64,000 nt of DNA, from the NCBI GenBank assembly GCA_039028975.1, contig JBCCHB010000058.1, forward strand, positions 1 to 64,000, written 5' to 3'. Under the pieces are notes generated by a model that saw only the letters and a program-made list of their open reading frames with translations, was not told the DNA's origin and did no database searches. Position 1 is the first letter of the stretch, and every line of letters begins with the position of its first letter. The position numbers and the translations under genes were made by a program. Source of the stretch: JAHBNG01 sp039028975. Lineage in GTDB: Bacteria; Chloroflexota; Anaerolineae; Caldilineales; Caldilineaceae. Below, one piece after another: positions 16,141 through 25,888 of this stretch.

Positions 16141-17763
16141 ATGAGAATCGCCGTGATTGGCGCTGGCAGTAGTGGCTTAGTTACCCTGAAATACCTGCTG
16201 GATGCCTATCCATCGACGACCTACGCCACAACAGAAGTGATCTGTTTTGAGAAAAGCCGCTCTGTTCGCGGCTGCTGGGGCGATCAGCGGCCAGATTTTG
16301 TCTCCACATCGACCAAATACACCACCCAGTTTTCTTGCTTCCGCGAATGGCAGCCGACTGTTGCACCCCAGCCAACCTTTGACGAATTCTATCGCGGGGC
16401 CGAATTTGGCGATTACCTAGAGGCGTTTGCAGAACGATTTTCTCTCAAAGAGCACATTCGCTTTGGCATTGAGTTGCAGCACATAGAGCGAGTGGATGAT
16501 GGATGGCGGCTTTTACTGGCGGAAAGCGGAGATGCCAAGGAAGCAAAGGGGTCAGAAGGAAAGATTAGCGTAAAGCCCCTGACCTTCGATGCGGTCTTTC
16601 TTTGTACCGGACTTGTCAACCAGAAAGTTCCCCTGGATTCGACTGGGATTTCAGTCGCAGATGACCCTGAATCTATCCGCAACGCAACAGTTGTGGTGGT
16701 CGGTGGGGGGGAATCGGCCACGGATGTAGCTAACCATCTGGCTAAACCTGTTTACAACAATCGGGTCTTCCTCTCTCTGCGCTCTGGCGTTCGGGTCAGC
16801 CCACGCTACCACCCCATACGAGGTGTCCCCTCAGATTTTCTGCGTAACCGGTTGCTGCTCTCCTTCAACAAGAACGCCCGTAACTGGGTAGGTGAACGCT
16901 TTGTGACCTTCCGCATTCGCTTTAATCGTCTCTTAGCTAGATGGTTTCCTCATCAGAGCACAAGTACAAACCCTGATAAGCAAGCCCATTCCCTGCGCAG
17001 GGAATGGGATCTTAAACTCAAAGCCCATGCCAAAGGTGGGCTTTTCAATGTCTTCCACAACAAGAGCGATGACTTCCTCGGGGCTGTGTCCGAGAAGCGG
17101 CTCACCATCATTGGCCCGCCTACGAATGAGCAGTGGACCGAATACTTCGACTTTGATCAAACAACGAACCACTCTTCAATGACACATCTAGTGGAACCAG
17201 ATGTTTTGGTGCCGTCTACTGGCTATCACTCTCGATTGTCAGACCTTTCCAGCGGCACCATCCAGTTAAAGGACTTCTATCACGGGTGTGTACATACCGA
17301 TATGAATAAGCTCTTTCTGATCGGCTTTGCACGACCGATTATAGGCAACATCCCTTCAATCAGCGAGATGCAGGCTCGGTATACCGTTGGCATCCTCTCT
17401 AGTAAATATAGGCTTCCAGCAAGTTTGAAAGAGCAACAAGCAAAAACCTGGGCTGCACAATGCCAGGAGTACAGCGCGATCGATACAGAGAACGTCTATC
17501 CAGTGGAACAGTATCCCTATTGTGATCTGCTCGCCAAAGAGATGGATGTCATGCCCACATTTTCCAAGGTAACGTCATTAAGGACATGGTTGAAGATCAC
17601 ACTAGCCCCGGCAAGCACTACCCACTATGTGGACGAATACTTTGATCCGTCGGAGATTGACGAGCAGAGGGTATACATGCCGTCTGTACTTGTTGCCCTG
17701 CTCTTCCTTATACGCCTACTTGGATATCCATTGCGATTGAGGCAGCGCAACCGTCATATGTAG
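16141..17763 (+). CDS. Flavin-containing monooxygenase-like protein
   Basis: A 540-residue two-dinucleotide-binding flavoprotein. The FAD Rossmann motif is at residues 1-14 (IAVIGAGSSGLVTLKYL), the NADPH motif near residue 185 (VVVVGGGESATDVANHLA), and GYHSRLSDL lies close to the C-terminal FAD loop. Family members oxygenate nitrogen, sulfur or ketone substrates, including Baeyer-Villiger reactions. The C-terminal end carries a hydrophobic anchor (VYMPSVLVALLFLIRLLGY) followed by basic residues, like eukaryotic FMOs, so it is probably membrane-tethered. ATG 16141 lies 23 bp after the condensing enzyme. With the neighbours it would make an oxygenated ketide- or lipid-like product (inference). 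Confidence 0.85.
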   Translation: MRIAVIGAGSSGLVTLKYLLDAYPSTTYATTEVICFEKSRSVRGCWGDQRPDFVSTSTKYTTQFSCFREWQPTVAPQPTFDEFYRGAEFGDYLEAFAERFSLKEHIRFGIELQHIERVDDGWRLLLAESGDAKEAKGSEGKISVKPLTFDAVFLCTGLVNQKVPLDSTGISVADDPESIRNATVVVVGGGESATDVANHLAKPVYNNRVFLSLRSGVRVSPRYHPIRGVPSDFLRNRLLLSFNKNARNWVGERFVTFRIRFNRLLARWFPHQSTSTNPDKQAHSLRREWDLKLKAHAKGGLFNVFHNKSDDFLGAVSEKRLTIIGPPTNEQWTEYFDFDQTTNHSSMTHLVEPDVLVPSTGYHSRLSDLSSGTIQLKDFYHGCVHTDMNKLFLIGFARPIIGNIPSISEMQARYTVGILSSKYRLPASLKEQQAKTWAAQCQEYSAIDTENVYPVEQYPYCDLLAKEMDVMPTFSKVTSLRTWLKITLAPASTTHYVDEYFDPSEIDEQRVYMPSVLVALLFLIRLLGYPLRLRQRNRHM

Positions 17764-17783
17764 GATATATTTTGGAGAACATA

Positions 17784-17893
17784 TTATGACTCTACAGCAA
17801 AAAGGGTAAATAGGCATGAATTTCGTGGAATTCTCTGGCTGAAAAATCTTTAAAATCTTTGGAATCTTTGTTTCTGCAGTGAACTCAAATTAT
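17784..17893 (+). repeat. 110-bp dispersed repeat, copy A
   Basis: Shares most of its length with 39065-39174: tatgactct, gcatgaatttcgtggaattct, ggctgaaaaatct, gaatctttgtttctgcagtg. It ends inside the ATG region of the next gene (ATG 17892), so its 3' edge provides that gene's leader. Confidence 0.7.
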
Positions 17894-19094
17894 GACCAAA
17901 ATAGAGACCCATCCATGCCCATCTTCGTTTGAAAATGACCCCTGTGTGCTAGCCAAACCCATAACCCACCCGCCCAAACATCACTTCTTTGGCTATTACG
18001 ACATCTCTCCCTGGAATCAGGCCCAGACTCACTATCTTGTTCTAGAGACCGATTTTCATGAGGGTGCAGTGGAACAGGACGATGAGGCGACTGTTGCGCT
18101 AGTCGAGATAGCCACAGGTGACATCAAACCCATTCGTCGTACCAGGGCCTTTAACCTGCAGCAAGGCTCCATGTTGCATTGGATCGATGTCGGATTTGGT
18201 GAGGAGATTACCCACAATGATTGGGCAGATGGTCGGTTGGTTTCACGAGCCGTCAACCCAGAAACAGGTGCAACACGAACCATTGATGGGGCTATTGCGG
18301 CCCTGTCACCTACCGAGCCACTAGCCATTGGCCTCAACTTTGCCCGAATGCGCTATTGCCGCAGAGTTGTGGGCTATGCCAATGATCTCTATGGGAGTGA
18401 GACGCTGATTTCCCAGCCTACTGACGACGGCCTCTTTCTCCTGAACTTGCAGAGCGGCGAATCCTACTTGCTCGTTTCGATTGCCGAGCTGACAGCCATG
18501 CTGGGAGTGCCGGAATTGAGCCACCAGCCCCACTGGTTTAATCATGTCCTCTTCAATACGGACGGTAGTCGGCTCCTCTTTTTCTGTCGCATCGTCAAAC
18601 CAGAGGGTGGGCATCTCTCCTCACTATGGACCGTTAATCCTGATGGTTCTGAGTTGGAGTGCCAAATTCCCTTTGAGTACAAGGTTTCTCACTTTGCCTG
18701 GCAAAACCCAGAGCGGATTATTGTCACCACAGACGTTTTAGGCAATGGCATGGAATTTGTCACGTTGACTGACCGAAAGAAGACCATCACGCCTTTTGGC
18801 CATGGGCTCTTTCCCAATGACGGCCATTTTGGCTTTTCCCCCGATTATCGCTGGGTGATCTGCGATACCTACCCCAACAATCCAGCTCGCCTTGCTCGGC
18901 TATATCTCTACGACGTTGTTGGCAACACCATGGCGACCATTGGTGAATTTTACCACCCGCCCCATATTACTGGCGATTGGCGTTGTGATCTGCATCCTCG
19001 TTGGTCTCCCGATGGTTCTATGGTCAGTTTTGATTCAGTCCATGAAGGGTCGAGGCAGGCATATGTCATTGATCTAAGTGCATGTGTGAAATAA
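17892..19094 (+). CDS. Beta-propeller protein, TolB/oligogalacturonate-lyase-like
   Basis: A 400-residue protein with repeated beta-propeller blades: HFFGYYDISPWN at the N-terminus, HPHWFNHVLFNTDGSRLLFF-type blades in the middle, HFGFSPDYRWVICD, and LHPRWSPDGSMVSFDSVHEG near the C-terminus. The HFFGYYDxSPWN start is characteristic of proteins annotated oligogalacturonate lyase (PL22) or TolB-like. No signal peptide is visible and I cannot confirm catalytic residues. It lies 128 bp after the monooxygenase on the same strand, separated by a dispersed repeat, so membership in the cluster is uncertain. Confidence 0.7.
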   Translation: MTKIETHPCPSSFENDPCVLAKPITHPPKHHFFGYYDISPWNQAQTHYLVLETDFHEGAVEQDDEATVALVEIATGDIKPIRRTRAFNLQQGSMLHWIDVGFGEEITHNDWADGRLVSRAVNPETGATRTIDGAIAALSPTEPLAIGLNFARMRYCRRVVGYANDLYGSETLISQPTDDGLFLLNLQSGESYLLVSIAELTAMLGVPELSHQPHWFNHVLFNTDGSRLLFFCRIVKPEGGHLSSLWTVNPDGSELECQIPFEYKVSHFAWQNPERIIVTTDVLGNGMEFVTLTDRKKTITPFGHGLFPNDGHFGFSPDYRWVICDTYPNNPARLARLYLYDVVGNTMATIGEFYHPPHITGDWRCDLHPRWSPDGSMVSFDSVHEGSRQAYVIDLSACVK

Positions 19095-19502
19095 TCAGCT
19101 GTTCGCAGTGGAGTAGACACATCCTTTGCCTCACAAGGTCATGCTCATTATACGCTGTCTGTATACTGAGTAATTAAACATGCAACGGGCTGCACCGCGA
19201 AAGACGAAAATCAACAAAGATTAGAAGATTGCGCAGATGTTGATTTTTCTAAACCTTTCATCTTTGTTACTTTCAGGGCAGACAACCATTCATCTATTGA
19301 GGCGCACCACGGAAAGATGAAAATCAACAAAGATTTTACAGATTGCGCAGATTCTTCATCTTTCTAACCTTTAAATATTTGTTATTTTCAGGGCAGACCG
19401 CAATAGAAATGACTCCGACAGAGCCGACTTTAAACTAAGCGACCAATCCCCGTCTTCACGGCGACAAGCTGACTGAGGCTACTGATAGTGATAATCCATT
19501 TC
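19095..19502. repeat. Spacer with two inverted copies of the 107-bp repeat
   Basis: Two diverged units at about 19180-19282 and 19287-19396 (caccacggaaagatgaaaat, agattgcgcagat, ttattttcagggcagac) are the reverse complement of the tandem units at 63539-63754. The remainder (19400-19502) has no recognisable content. Confidence 0.7.
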
Positions 19503-22244
19503 TCAGCGTAGTGCACATCCTATCCTCTCAAAGAGAGCGATTGTTTGTTGTGCCAATTTGGGCCAAGCATACTTTTCTTGTAGGGCGACAGCTGCCTCTT
19601 TCCCGGCTGCCAGTTGGGCTGGTGTGATCTCGGCAAATAGCATCCGTAGACCAGCTTCCCTCTCGTTCATTTCATCTCCACTATATTCAAGCCCAGCCTT
19701 CCCTAAAATTTCTTGGTAGAAGGGCCACTTGGGAACGAGCATTGGGATCCCCATACCGATGGCATCTGCCACCAGCCCGCTGGTTAGGTAGGAAGGGCCT
19801 TGATGAGCTGAGACTAAGCCATCACAAACCTGGAGGAGCCGCCCGATCTCTTCCCGAGCGAGCCAGGTGTCATGGTGCTTGTTCTCCAGCACGATAATGC
19901 GCGGATCATCGGGAATAATTGTATCTGGTGTGATGGCGTTGACAAGGAGCTGTTGATCCGGTCGCCCAGCCCTATGAAACGCCTGTAATATTAGGTCGAC
20001 GCGTTTCTCAGGCTGCGCTCGCCCCAGCACGCCGAAGCGCATGGTACAAGGTGGCAAGCCCCAGTCGGCTTCAAGTTGGCTACGAGTTTGCAGGCGAGGC
20101 ATCTGCGATCCATAATGACCGTGGGGAATGACGACGTGGTGCGCCGAGGGTTTGTAATGCAATTCAGCCCGCATTTGCTCCATTCCCCACTGGCTATGGT
20201 GAATCACACCATCGGCAATGGCCGCGCAAGCCTGATATAGGTGCTTGCCCCGTTCATTCTGGAATTTGTGCGGCAATCGATTGTGCATAGTCCAGACAAC
20301 GCGGATGGGGCTGCGCCCAACGGCTTCAAGAAAGGCTAGCAGCTTTTCGTCAAATTCGGCTTCAGCCATCCCATCGGCCAAAAAGAGATTTTCCGGCCAG
20401 CCCAGGTGTAAGATGTCGACATCTCCCAGCAAGGCCAAATTCATCTCATTAGGCGAGCGAAACCAAGTTAGCCCTTGTTGAACGATCCGTTCAGGGGGCA
20501 TTGAGTCGTACAATGCACGGACATAGTCATGATCACCGGGGATGGTTACGACTTGAAGTTTGGGGCGCAGGGTATAGCTGAACTGGATCTCGTCTTGGGG
20601 AATAAAATTAACCTCATGTAATATACGGAATTCACCCCAAAAGCTGCGCCACGGTGTCATACCGTCCACGGCGATTTGGTGATGGTGAAACGGCGTTTCG
20701 GAATCGATTGTTAGGTTCAGAGGTCGGTCCCGCTGAGGAATGTGAAAGCCGATAGCGTCAGGCCGTTGGTCAAAGATCCACTTTTCTTGGGCTAAAATCT
20801 GGTCCTGGTTGATTCGGTACTCCACGGTTCGCTTTCCCGGCAGCAGAGGGAGAGCACCCGTCAGATCCACTGATGGATCGCTTTCCTGTACAGGTAAGAA
20901 GCCTTCGTAGAGCAACTTCAGGCCGTTTTCGGTTTTTTGAGTTTCAACTGGCAGCCCGCGACAGGTGTACTCCACCCCGTTGTTGACCAATCTAGGCAGC
21001 CCACACATTAGAGTTGTATCAACAGGCACCTCCAACAGACCTGGGCTATGAAACCAGGGGCCATAATCGGCACCGACGTGGTTGACCAATGCAAATTGAA
21101 AGGCAATATGTTCATTGCGGAACATCCAGACAGCGGCACCCGTCTCGTGTAGTGGAATGAGCGTATCCCTTGATGGAAAGAGGAGGCCAACTTCGAGTTG
21201 AGCGGGTAATGCTGGTTCGACCTCTACTGGCTGTAGCTGTTGAGCTTGCTGCAATTGGTCGGCTGTATAAGCCAACTTGGCCAGGTTATCTGTACACATT
21301 TCCAGCAGCCGAAATGGCCCTCGATACTGGTAGGTCATCTTATGTCGGTGGGCCGTAATTAGATCATCCTGGAACCAATTCTGATATTGGGTCAGGGCAT
21401 TTTGAACCAGACCCAACAGGCGCCCTGAATCTTTGGCATAGCCCAGGCGCAACCCCAATGCACCCATCTCCATAGTCAAGCAGAGAGAAAGCGCCCCTAA
21501 CGAACGCCCCCAGAAAACAAAGGCGCCGTTTTCCATGGCTAATGCCTCCAGCAGAGCCACGTGTTGTCGCAGCGAATGCTCAAGTTTATCGGCATCCAAG
21601 CGTGACCAGAGTGGCTCTAGAAAGAGGTAGGTATCAGCTGAATAGATATCATAGCGCCCGTGCAGACCATGGCCATCATCGAAATAACCGAGGGGGTTAT
21701 TAAAGGCAATGGCATTTACCTGTTCAAATGCCTCATCGAGCAGGGCTGTATTGTCTAAAATTCCCAGCCGCTGCCGACCATATTCACAGCGTGCCAAAAC
21801 AGCCCAATAATTACTAGGGCGGCCCCCCAATAGTAGACCATTTTGGCGGTAGATGTGGCTTGAATCACAGGCCTGGGCAATGTTCTCTCGTTCGGCTGGG
21901 GTGAAGTCGGCCAGCAACGGATTGTCTTCAAAGGGACCAAAGGCCAAAAGAGTTTCGGCGATACGGTAGCTGTAAAACGTATCGGTTCGCGGGCCGTCAA
22001 TGCCGCGAATAATGGTGGAGAGGGCCGTCTGGAGAGGATAGCCAGCAATCTCACTGATCCCTAGCTTGGCCAAATAGGTTAGTGTAAAGGCCAGATTGGC
22101 CCTTTCACTAGCATAGATGTGGTAACCACCAAAAAAGCCGGGAATCGTCAAGTCGGGAAAGAAGCGCTCAATGATGGCTTCCGTGCGCGTCTTAGCAAAA
22201 TCAGCGAGTTCGGTCCGTACATTTTCAGGCGACAATAGAACCAT
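19503..22244 (-). CDS. Helical glycan-active region fused to GT4 glycosyltransferase
   Basis: A very long (913-residue) cytosolic protein. Residues about 1-330 look like an alpha/alpha-toroid of the type found in polysaccharide lyases, GH88/105 and DUF2264 proteins (GGRPSNYWAVLARCEYGRQR, DDGHGLHGRYDIYSADTY). Residues 340-560 resemble a beta-sandwich. From about 563 (LQVVTIPGDHDYVRALYDS) to the end is a GT-B fold GT4-like transferase: VVWTMHNRLPHKF, VIPHGHYG, FGVLGRAQPEKRVDLILQAF, and the donor-site region VSAHQGPSYLTSGLVADAIGMGIPML. Such a fusion of degrading-type and synthesising-type halves is unusual. ATG 22244 follows AGAAAGG. It stands alone between repeat-rich spacers. The N-terminal assignment is tentative; the GT half is firm. 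Confidence 0.75.
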   Translation of the reverse strand: MVLLSPENVRTELADFAKTRTEAIIERFFPDLTIPGFFGGYHIYASERANLAFTLTYLAKLGISEIAGYPLQTALSTIIRGIDGPRTDTFYSYRIAETLLAFGPFEDNPLLADFTPAERENIAQACDSSHIYRQNGLLLGGRPSNYWAVLARCEYGRQRLGILDNTALLDEAFEQVNAIAFNNPLGYFDDGHGLHGRYDIYSADTYLFLEPLWSRLDADKLEHSLRQHVALLEALAMENGAFVFWGRSLGALSLCLTMEMGALGLRLGYAKDSGRLLGLVQNALTQYQNWFQDDLITAHRHKMTYQYRGPFRLLEMCTDNLAKLAYTADQLQQAQQLQPVEVEPALPAQLEVGLLFPSRDTLIPLHETGAAVWMFRNEHIAFQFALVNHVGADYGPWFHSPGLLEVPVDTTLMCGLPRLVNNGVEYTCRGLPVETQKTENGLKLLYEGFLPVQESDPSVDLTGALPLLPGKRTVEYRINQDQILAQEKWIFDQRPDAIGFHIPQRDRPLNLTIDSETPFHHHQIAVDGMTPWRSFWGEFRILHEVNFIPQDEIQFSYTLRPKLQVVTIPGDHDYVRALYDSMPPERIVQQGLTWFRSPNEMNLALLGDVDILHLGWPENLFLADGMAEAEFDEKLLAFLEAVGRSPIRVVWTMHNRLPHKFQNERGKHLYQACAAIADGVIHHSQWGMEQMRAELHYKPSAHHVVIPHGHYGSQMPRLQTRSQLEADWGLPPCTMRFGVLGRAQPEKRVDLILQAFHRAGRPDQQLLVNAITPDTIIPDDPRIIVLENKHHDTWLAREEIGRLLQVCDGLVSAHQGPSYLTSGLVADAIGMGIPMLVPKWPFYQEILGKAGLEYSGDEMNEREAGLRMLFAEITPAQLAAGKEAAVALQEKYAWPKLAQQTIALFERIGCALR

Positions 22245-22959
22245 GATGCCAATCCTTTCTGTTTATATAGATATCCAGAAAAAGATTTTCCAGCCGCCCT
22301 TCGACAAGCTCAGGGGACAACTGGAAAATCTTTTTCTTAAAGACTATAGCCTGTTATTTTGTGTGAATAATTCCAGTAAGAATGCGATGCTTCCATTCTA
22401 CCATATACTCCGCCAGAAAAGTCTTGTCCCAGCTCTTTACCTATCTATTCTGGGAATTTCCGAGTACTGTTGGCGAATCCAAAAATGCCATAGGATTTAT
22501 AGGTAGGGACGCCTAGTGCCGGTTTCTTGCGCATAGCCGAACTGGGGGTCCTCACCCAACACACAATCCGCCAACAGTATCTTCCGAGAAGAGAGGACAT
22601 ACCCATCTTCATGGGTACAAGCTTTTTCTGGACATCTATACGAGGTTCCGCTCAATGGGATATTCCGCTATAATAGGCTATTCTGATTTATTCAGCGTGC
22701 TTCTACCTGACAAATCCATAGTTAGTAGATCATAATGTCACTCTGTTTGGTTACAGTCGCTTGCGACGGCACCGAAGAGTCCCTCATTGACGTTGCGATC
22801 TACCATAGTAGGTTTTCCCCTCTGTATCGGGTAGTGAGGCACAGAATACGTCGGGAACCATGAGAATTGTCAGAGTACGCAACTCATGACGAGAGTATCG
22901 CCTGATTCAAAGTATAGGCTGCCGTATACTAGCCTTTAGCTCCAAAGGAGGAGATCCCC
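22245..22959. other. Repeat-rich spacer
   Basis: Gene-free 715 bp. It contains the flipped-loop hairpin at 22271-22349, a composite motif (tcttgtccc, then gggtacaagctttttctgg at about 22613-22640) also seen near 26915-27003 and 40635-40710, and a ggttacag motif at 22747 with gtcgcttgcgac palindrome. No open frame has protein-like composition. Confidence 0.6.
22271..22349 (+). repeat. Hairpin repeat, copy A (loop flipped relative to copy B)
   Basis: Arms aaaaagattttccag and ctggaaaatcttttt enclose the loop ccgcccttcgacaagctc plus aggggacaa. Outer flanks are tatagatatccag on the left and cttaaagactatag on the right. Copy B at 62101-62186 has these flanks swapped and complemented but the loop in the same direction. 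Confidence 0.85.
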
Positions 22960-24183
22960 ATGAATAGTGGAACGAACAATGAAACGAATCGCGCAGAGTT
23001 TGAGGGACGGCTGAAAGCATTATTTGGCCCAGACGTACATAGCGAGAGCCCGCTTGCCCAAAGCGGCGCTGGTGTACGCATAACAGGTATTGATCTCTGC
23101 CATCCGTTGAGTGAGGACCAAGTAGCGTTTTTGCTGGATGCATTGAGCCACTTTCGGCTTGTCTGCATCGCTGGCCAGGATTTGGCGCGCTTTTCTTTGG
23201 CTCACTTCGAGCGCTTTGCCAACCACTGGGGTGCCTTGGTTCCCCACCCCAACAATTTCATGCGCGGTGGCAAGCCAGCCCAGCAGGATGGGGCTAGCGA
23301 CGGGCCAATCGAACTGATCCCATATGCAGAGCGCAGAGTCGCTGCTTGCGATAAGACCTTCCCTGGCCAATTACAATGCTTACCCCACGAGTCACCGACA
23401 GTACTGGTTACTTCCAACTTTCGTGGCAAGGCAGGTGAGGGAGAGACCCGCATAGGCTCGGGTGGCTCGTGGCATACAGATATCGAGTATGAGCCGTTGC
23501 CCATCTACGTCTCTATGTTCCTTACTCACAAAATGCCTGTTGCACGAGACGCACCGGGCGGAAGCTGGGTCCCAGCCCCAACATTAAATGACCCTTCACC
23601 CTACTATGAAGACTCTGACGAGGAACTGATGCGTCTACGTCTGCAGCTGCCGCAGAACGGTGAGACGGCATTTGCCGATACAGCGGCTGCCTTTGCGGCT
23701 TTGCCTTTAGAGGAGCAGGCAAAACTGGAAGGTATTCAACTGCGGCGGCGGCTCAACGAAGGCGATGAAGGATGGCTGGCCCCACTGGTCCGCACCAACC
23801 CGCGCTCAGGGGTTAAATCTCTCCACAGTCCTGTGTGGGCATCCAGACCGCGGGTGCGACCGGCAGTCGAGGTGGATGGCATGACAATGGAGGAATCACG
23901 TGCGTTCTTAGACCGCTTGGAAGCCCATGTACTGCAACCCCTGTTCCGCTACGATCGTCTTCATGTACCGGGGGATGTGACGCTCTGGGACAACTATATG
24001 ACGCTGCATAACTCGCCACCGATCAAATTAAATATCAGCTCTATCGACGATGCCCGCTTGCTCTACCGTCTGAGCTGTAAGGGGGAACCGACCTTATCTT
24101 TGCCGCGTCAGGATGATCCAGAGTGGCTTGCCGCCCATGTGGCTGGTGGTTATTCAACCCCACCAGAAATCCTTAATGTGTAG
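22960..24183 (+). CDS. TauD/TfdA-type 2-oxoglutarate-dependent dioxygenase
   Basis: A 407-residue non-haem iron dioxygenase. The iron ligands are visible as HTD in GGSWHTDIEYEP and the distal histidine in WDNYMTLHNSPP, with the 2-oxoglutarate-binding arginine in DARLLYRLSCKG. It is longer than TauD (about 280) because of an insert after the HTD strand (roughly residues 200-290, a variable acidic region). The substrate is not predictable; family members release sulfite, hydroxylate phenoxyacids or open side chains. GGAGGAG sits 8 bases before ATG 22960. It is followed 160 bp later by a P450 on the same strand and then by aromatic ring-cleavage genes, so a hydroxylation or side-chain step feeding that route is plausible. 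Confidence 0.8.
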   Translation: MNSGTNNETNRAEFEGRLKALFGPDVHSESPLAQSGAGVRITGIDLCHPLSEDQVAFLLDALSHFRLVCIAGQDLARFSLAHFERFANHWGALVPHPNNFMRGGKPAQQDGASDGPIELIPYAERRVAACDKTFPGQLQCLPHESPTVLVTSNFRGKAGEGETRIGSGGSWHTDIEYEPLPIYVSMFLTHKMPVARDAPGGSWVPAPTLNDPSPYYEDSDEELMRLRLQLPQNGETAFADTAAAFAALPLEEQAKLEGIQLRRRLNEGDEGWLAPLVRTNPRSGVKSLHSPVWASRPRVRPAVEVDGMTMEESRAFLDRLEAHVLQPLFRYDRLHVPGDVTLWDNYMTLHNSPPIKLNISSIDDARLLYRLSCKGEPTLSLPRQDDPEWLAAHVAGGYSTPPEILNV

Positions 24184-24345
24184 GCATAGATGATGCCATC
24201 ATCATATTGGCAATTTCTGCAATATTTAGTAAGGTGGGTCTATTCAAGATAGTGAATTATTTTCATCTATGCCCAAACGCAGTATAACCCGGCGAACTAC
24301 ACCCAATCGTTGATGGTTCAATACGACTACACCGAGGAGAATAAG

Positions 24346-25653
24346 ATGAACCCCAAATGCCCCATTCATGCCGATTTTGACCCATTTTCGGATGAATTTC
24401 TTGCAGATCCATTTCCCATCATGGCCGCAAATGAAGAGCCAATCTTTTATGCGCCCTCAATTGACTACTATGTTGTAACACGGTACGAAGATATCGAAGC
24501 CATTTTCCTGGATCATGAAACCTATTCCGCAGCGGCGGCTCAGTTGCCGCTGGTTGCACTCGATCCGGCGGCTGTTCAGATTCTGCGGGAAGATGGCTAC
24601 AAGCCTCAGCCTTCCATGGTTAGCCTTGATCCGCCTGCCCATCGACGATTGCGCAATCCAACAGTACGTGCCTTTACACCGCGCCGCGTCCGAGAGATGG
24701 AGCCAAAAATTCGTAAAATTGTCGCTCAGCTTCTAGATGAGATTGACCCATCTCAGCCCTTTGACATCGTCTCTGCTCTGGCATTTCCGCTGCCTGCAAC
24801 GGTTGTTTTCGAACTACTCGGTATTCCCGAAACTCATTGGGGACAGTTGAAGGAGTGGTGCGGAGACCGGGCCAGCCTTACCTTTGGGCGTCCAGAACCG
24901 GCTGAACAAGTCGAAAATGCCAGGGGGCTAGTTGCCTATCGGAGTTTTCTCCGTGAGTTTGTGGCAGAGAGAAATAGCGAAGACAAAGCAACCCGAACCG
25001 ACGACTTCACTACGGCTTTGCTTGCTATCCATGATGAAGATCCAGAGAAACTAGAATTAGGCGAAATTGTCTCGATTCTCTTCTCACTCACATTGGCTGG
25101 TCATGAGACGACCCACTACCTAATCGGGAATCTATTGCGCAACCTTTTGGCTGATCGAGAACTCTGGCAGTCACTCGTAGATGATCCATCCCTCATCCCC
25201 AACGCAGTGAACGAGATGCTACGATATGACACATCTGTCGCTGTTTGGCGCCGCATGACCACAAAACCCACAACCCTAGGGGGCGTTGAATTACCAGAAG
25301 GAGCCAAACTCTATCTCTGGCTGGCTGCGGCCGGGCGGGACACCACCCTATTCCCCGAACCAGATAAATTTGATATTCATCGCGAAAATGCCACCAGTAC
25401 GTTGGCCTTTGGGAAAGGCGTTCACTATTGCTTGGGTGAGGCATTAGGGAAGTTGGAAGCGCGTATTGCCCTAGAGGGAGTCCTCACTCGCTTCCCCAAT
25501 CTGCAACTGGTAGAAGACCAAACGCTCACCTTCCCTACCAACATCGCTTTCCGCGGGCCCAAGGCGCTTTGGGTTCACTTAGAGCAGGTCATTCAGCGAA
25601 ATGGGTTGCCTGAACCGGAGGGGTTAGCAGGTCCCCTTGCGGAACCTGTGTAA
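24346..25653 (+). CDS. Cytochrome P450
   Basis: A 435-residue soluble bacterial P450 (class I type, needing ferredoxin partners not found here). Visible landmarks are the I-helix LAGHETTHYL, the K-helix NEMLRYD with ExxR-type geometry, WLAAAGRDTTLFPEPDKFD, and the haem loop FGKGVHYCLGEALGKLEARI with the axial cysteine near residue 362. The N-terminus MNPKCPIHADFDPFSDEFLADPFP is typical of soluble bacterial members. ATG 24346 follows GAGGAG; an earlier in-frame ATG at 24310 is less likely. Reaction unknown; its position before hpaG/E/D-like genes suggests aromatic or terpenoid hydroxylation. Confidence 0.9.
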   Translation: MNPKCPIHADFDPFSDEFLADPFPIMAANEEPIFYAPSIDYYVVTRYEDIEAIFLDHETYSAAAAQLPLVALDPAAVQILREDGYKPQPSMVSLDPPAHRRLRNPTVRAFTPRRVREMEPKIRKIVAQLLDEIDPSQPFDIVSALAFPLPATVVFELLGIPETHWGQLKEWCGDRASLTFGRPEPAEQVENARGLVAYRSFLREFVAERNSEDKATRTDDFTTALLAIHDEDPEKLELGEIVSILFSLTLAGHETTHYLIGNLLRNLLADRELWQSLVDDPSLIPNAVNEMLRYDTSVAVWRRMTTKPTTLGGVELPEGAKLYLWLAAAGRDTTLFPEPDKFDIHRENATSTLAFGKGVHYCLGEALGKLEARIALEGVLTRFPNLQLVEDQTLTFPTNIAFRGPKALWVHLEQVIQRNGLPEPEGLAGPLAEPV

Positions 25654-25747
25654 CAGTAACCGGCGGGGCACGTATACACAGCTCCATTTCAACATCATCA
25701 TGGTCCAAAGTTGTTTGGTTCCCTGAGGAATTGTGGGGGGGATTGAG

Positions 25748-25806
25748 TGTAGCCCGTCCTTTTAGGGCGGGGACTCTGGCATATCGGATTAAAAGGACGG
25801 GCTACA
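25748..25806. repeat. 17-bp-armed hairpin of the TAGCCCGTCC family
   Basis: Perfect arms tgtagcccgtcctttta (25748-25764) and its complement (25790-25806). It lies downstream of the P450 and could end its transcript. Related words occur at 26669-26735 and in the 140-bp repeats at 58964 and 59225. Confidence 0.7.
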
Positions 25807-25888
25807 ACATCGCCATGTTTCAGGTTCACCCCACAAAAGCTCAAACAACCAGTTATTTTACTGAGGACTTTATTCTAGGAGAAACCAA

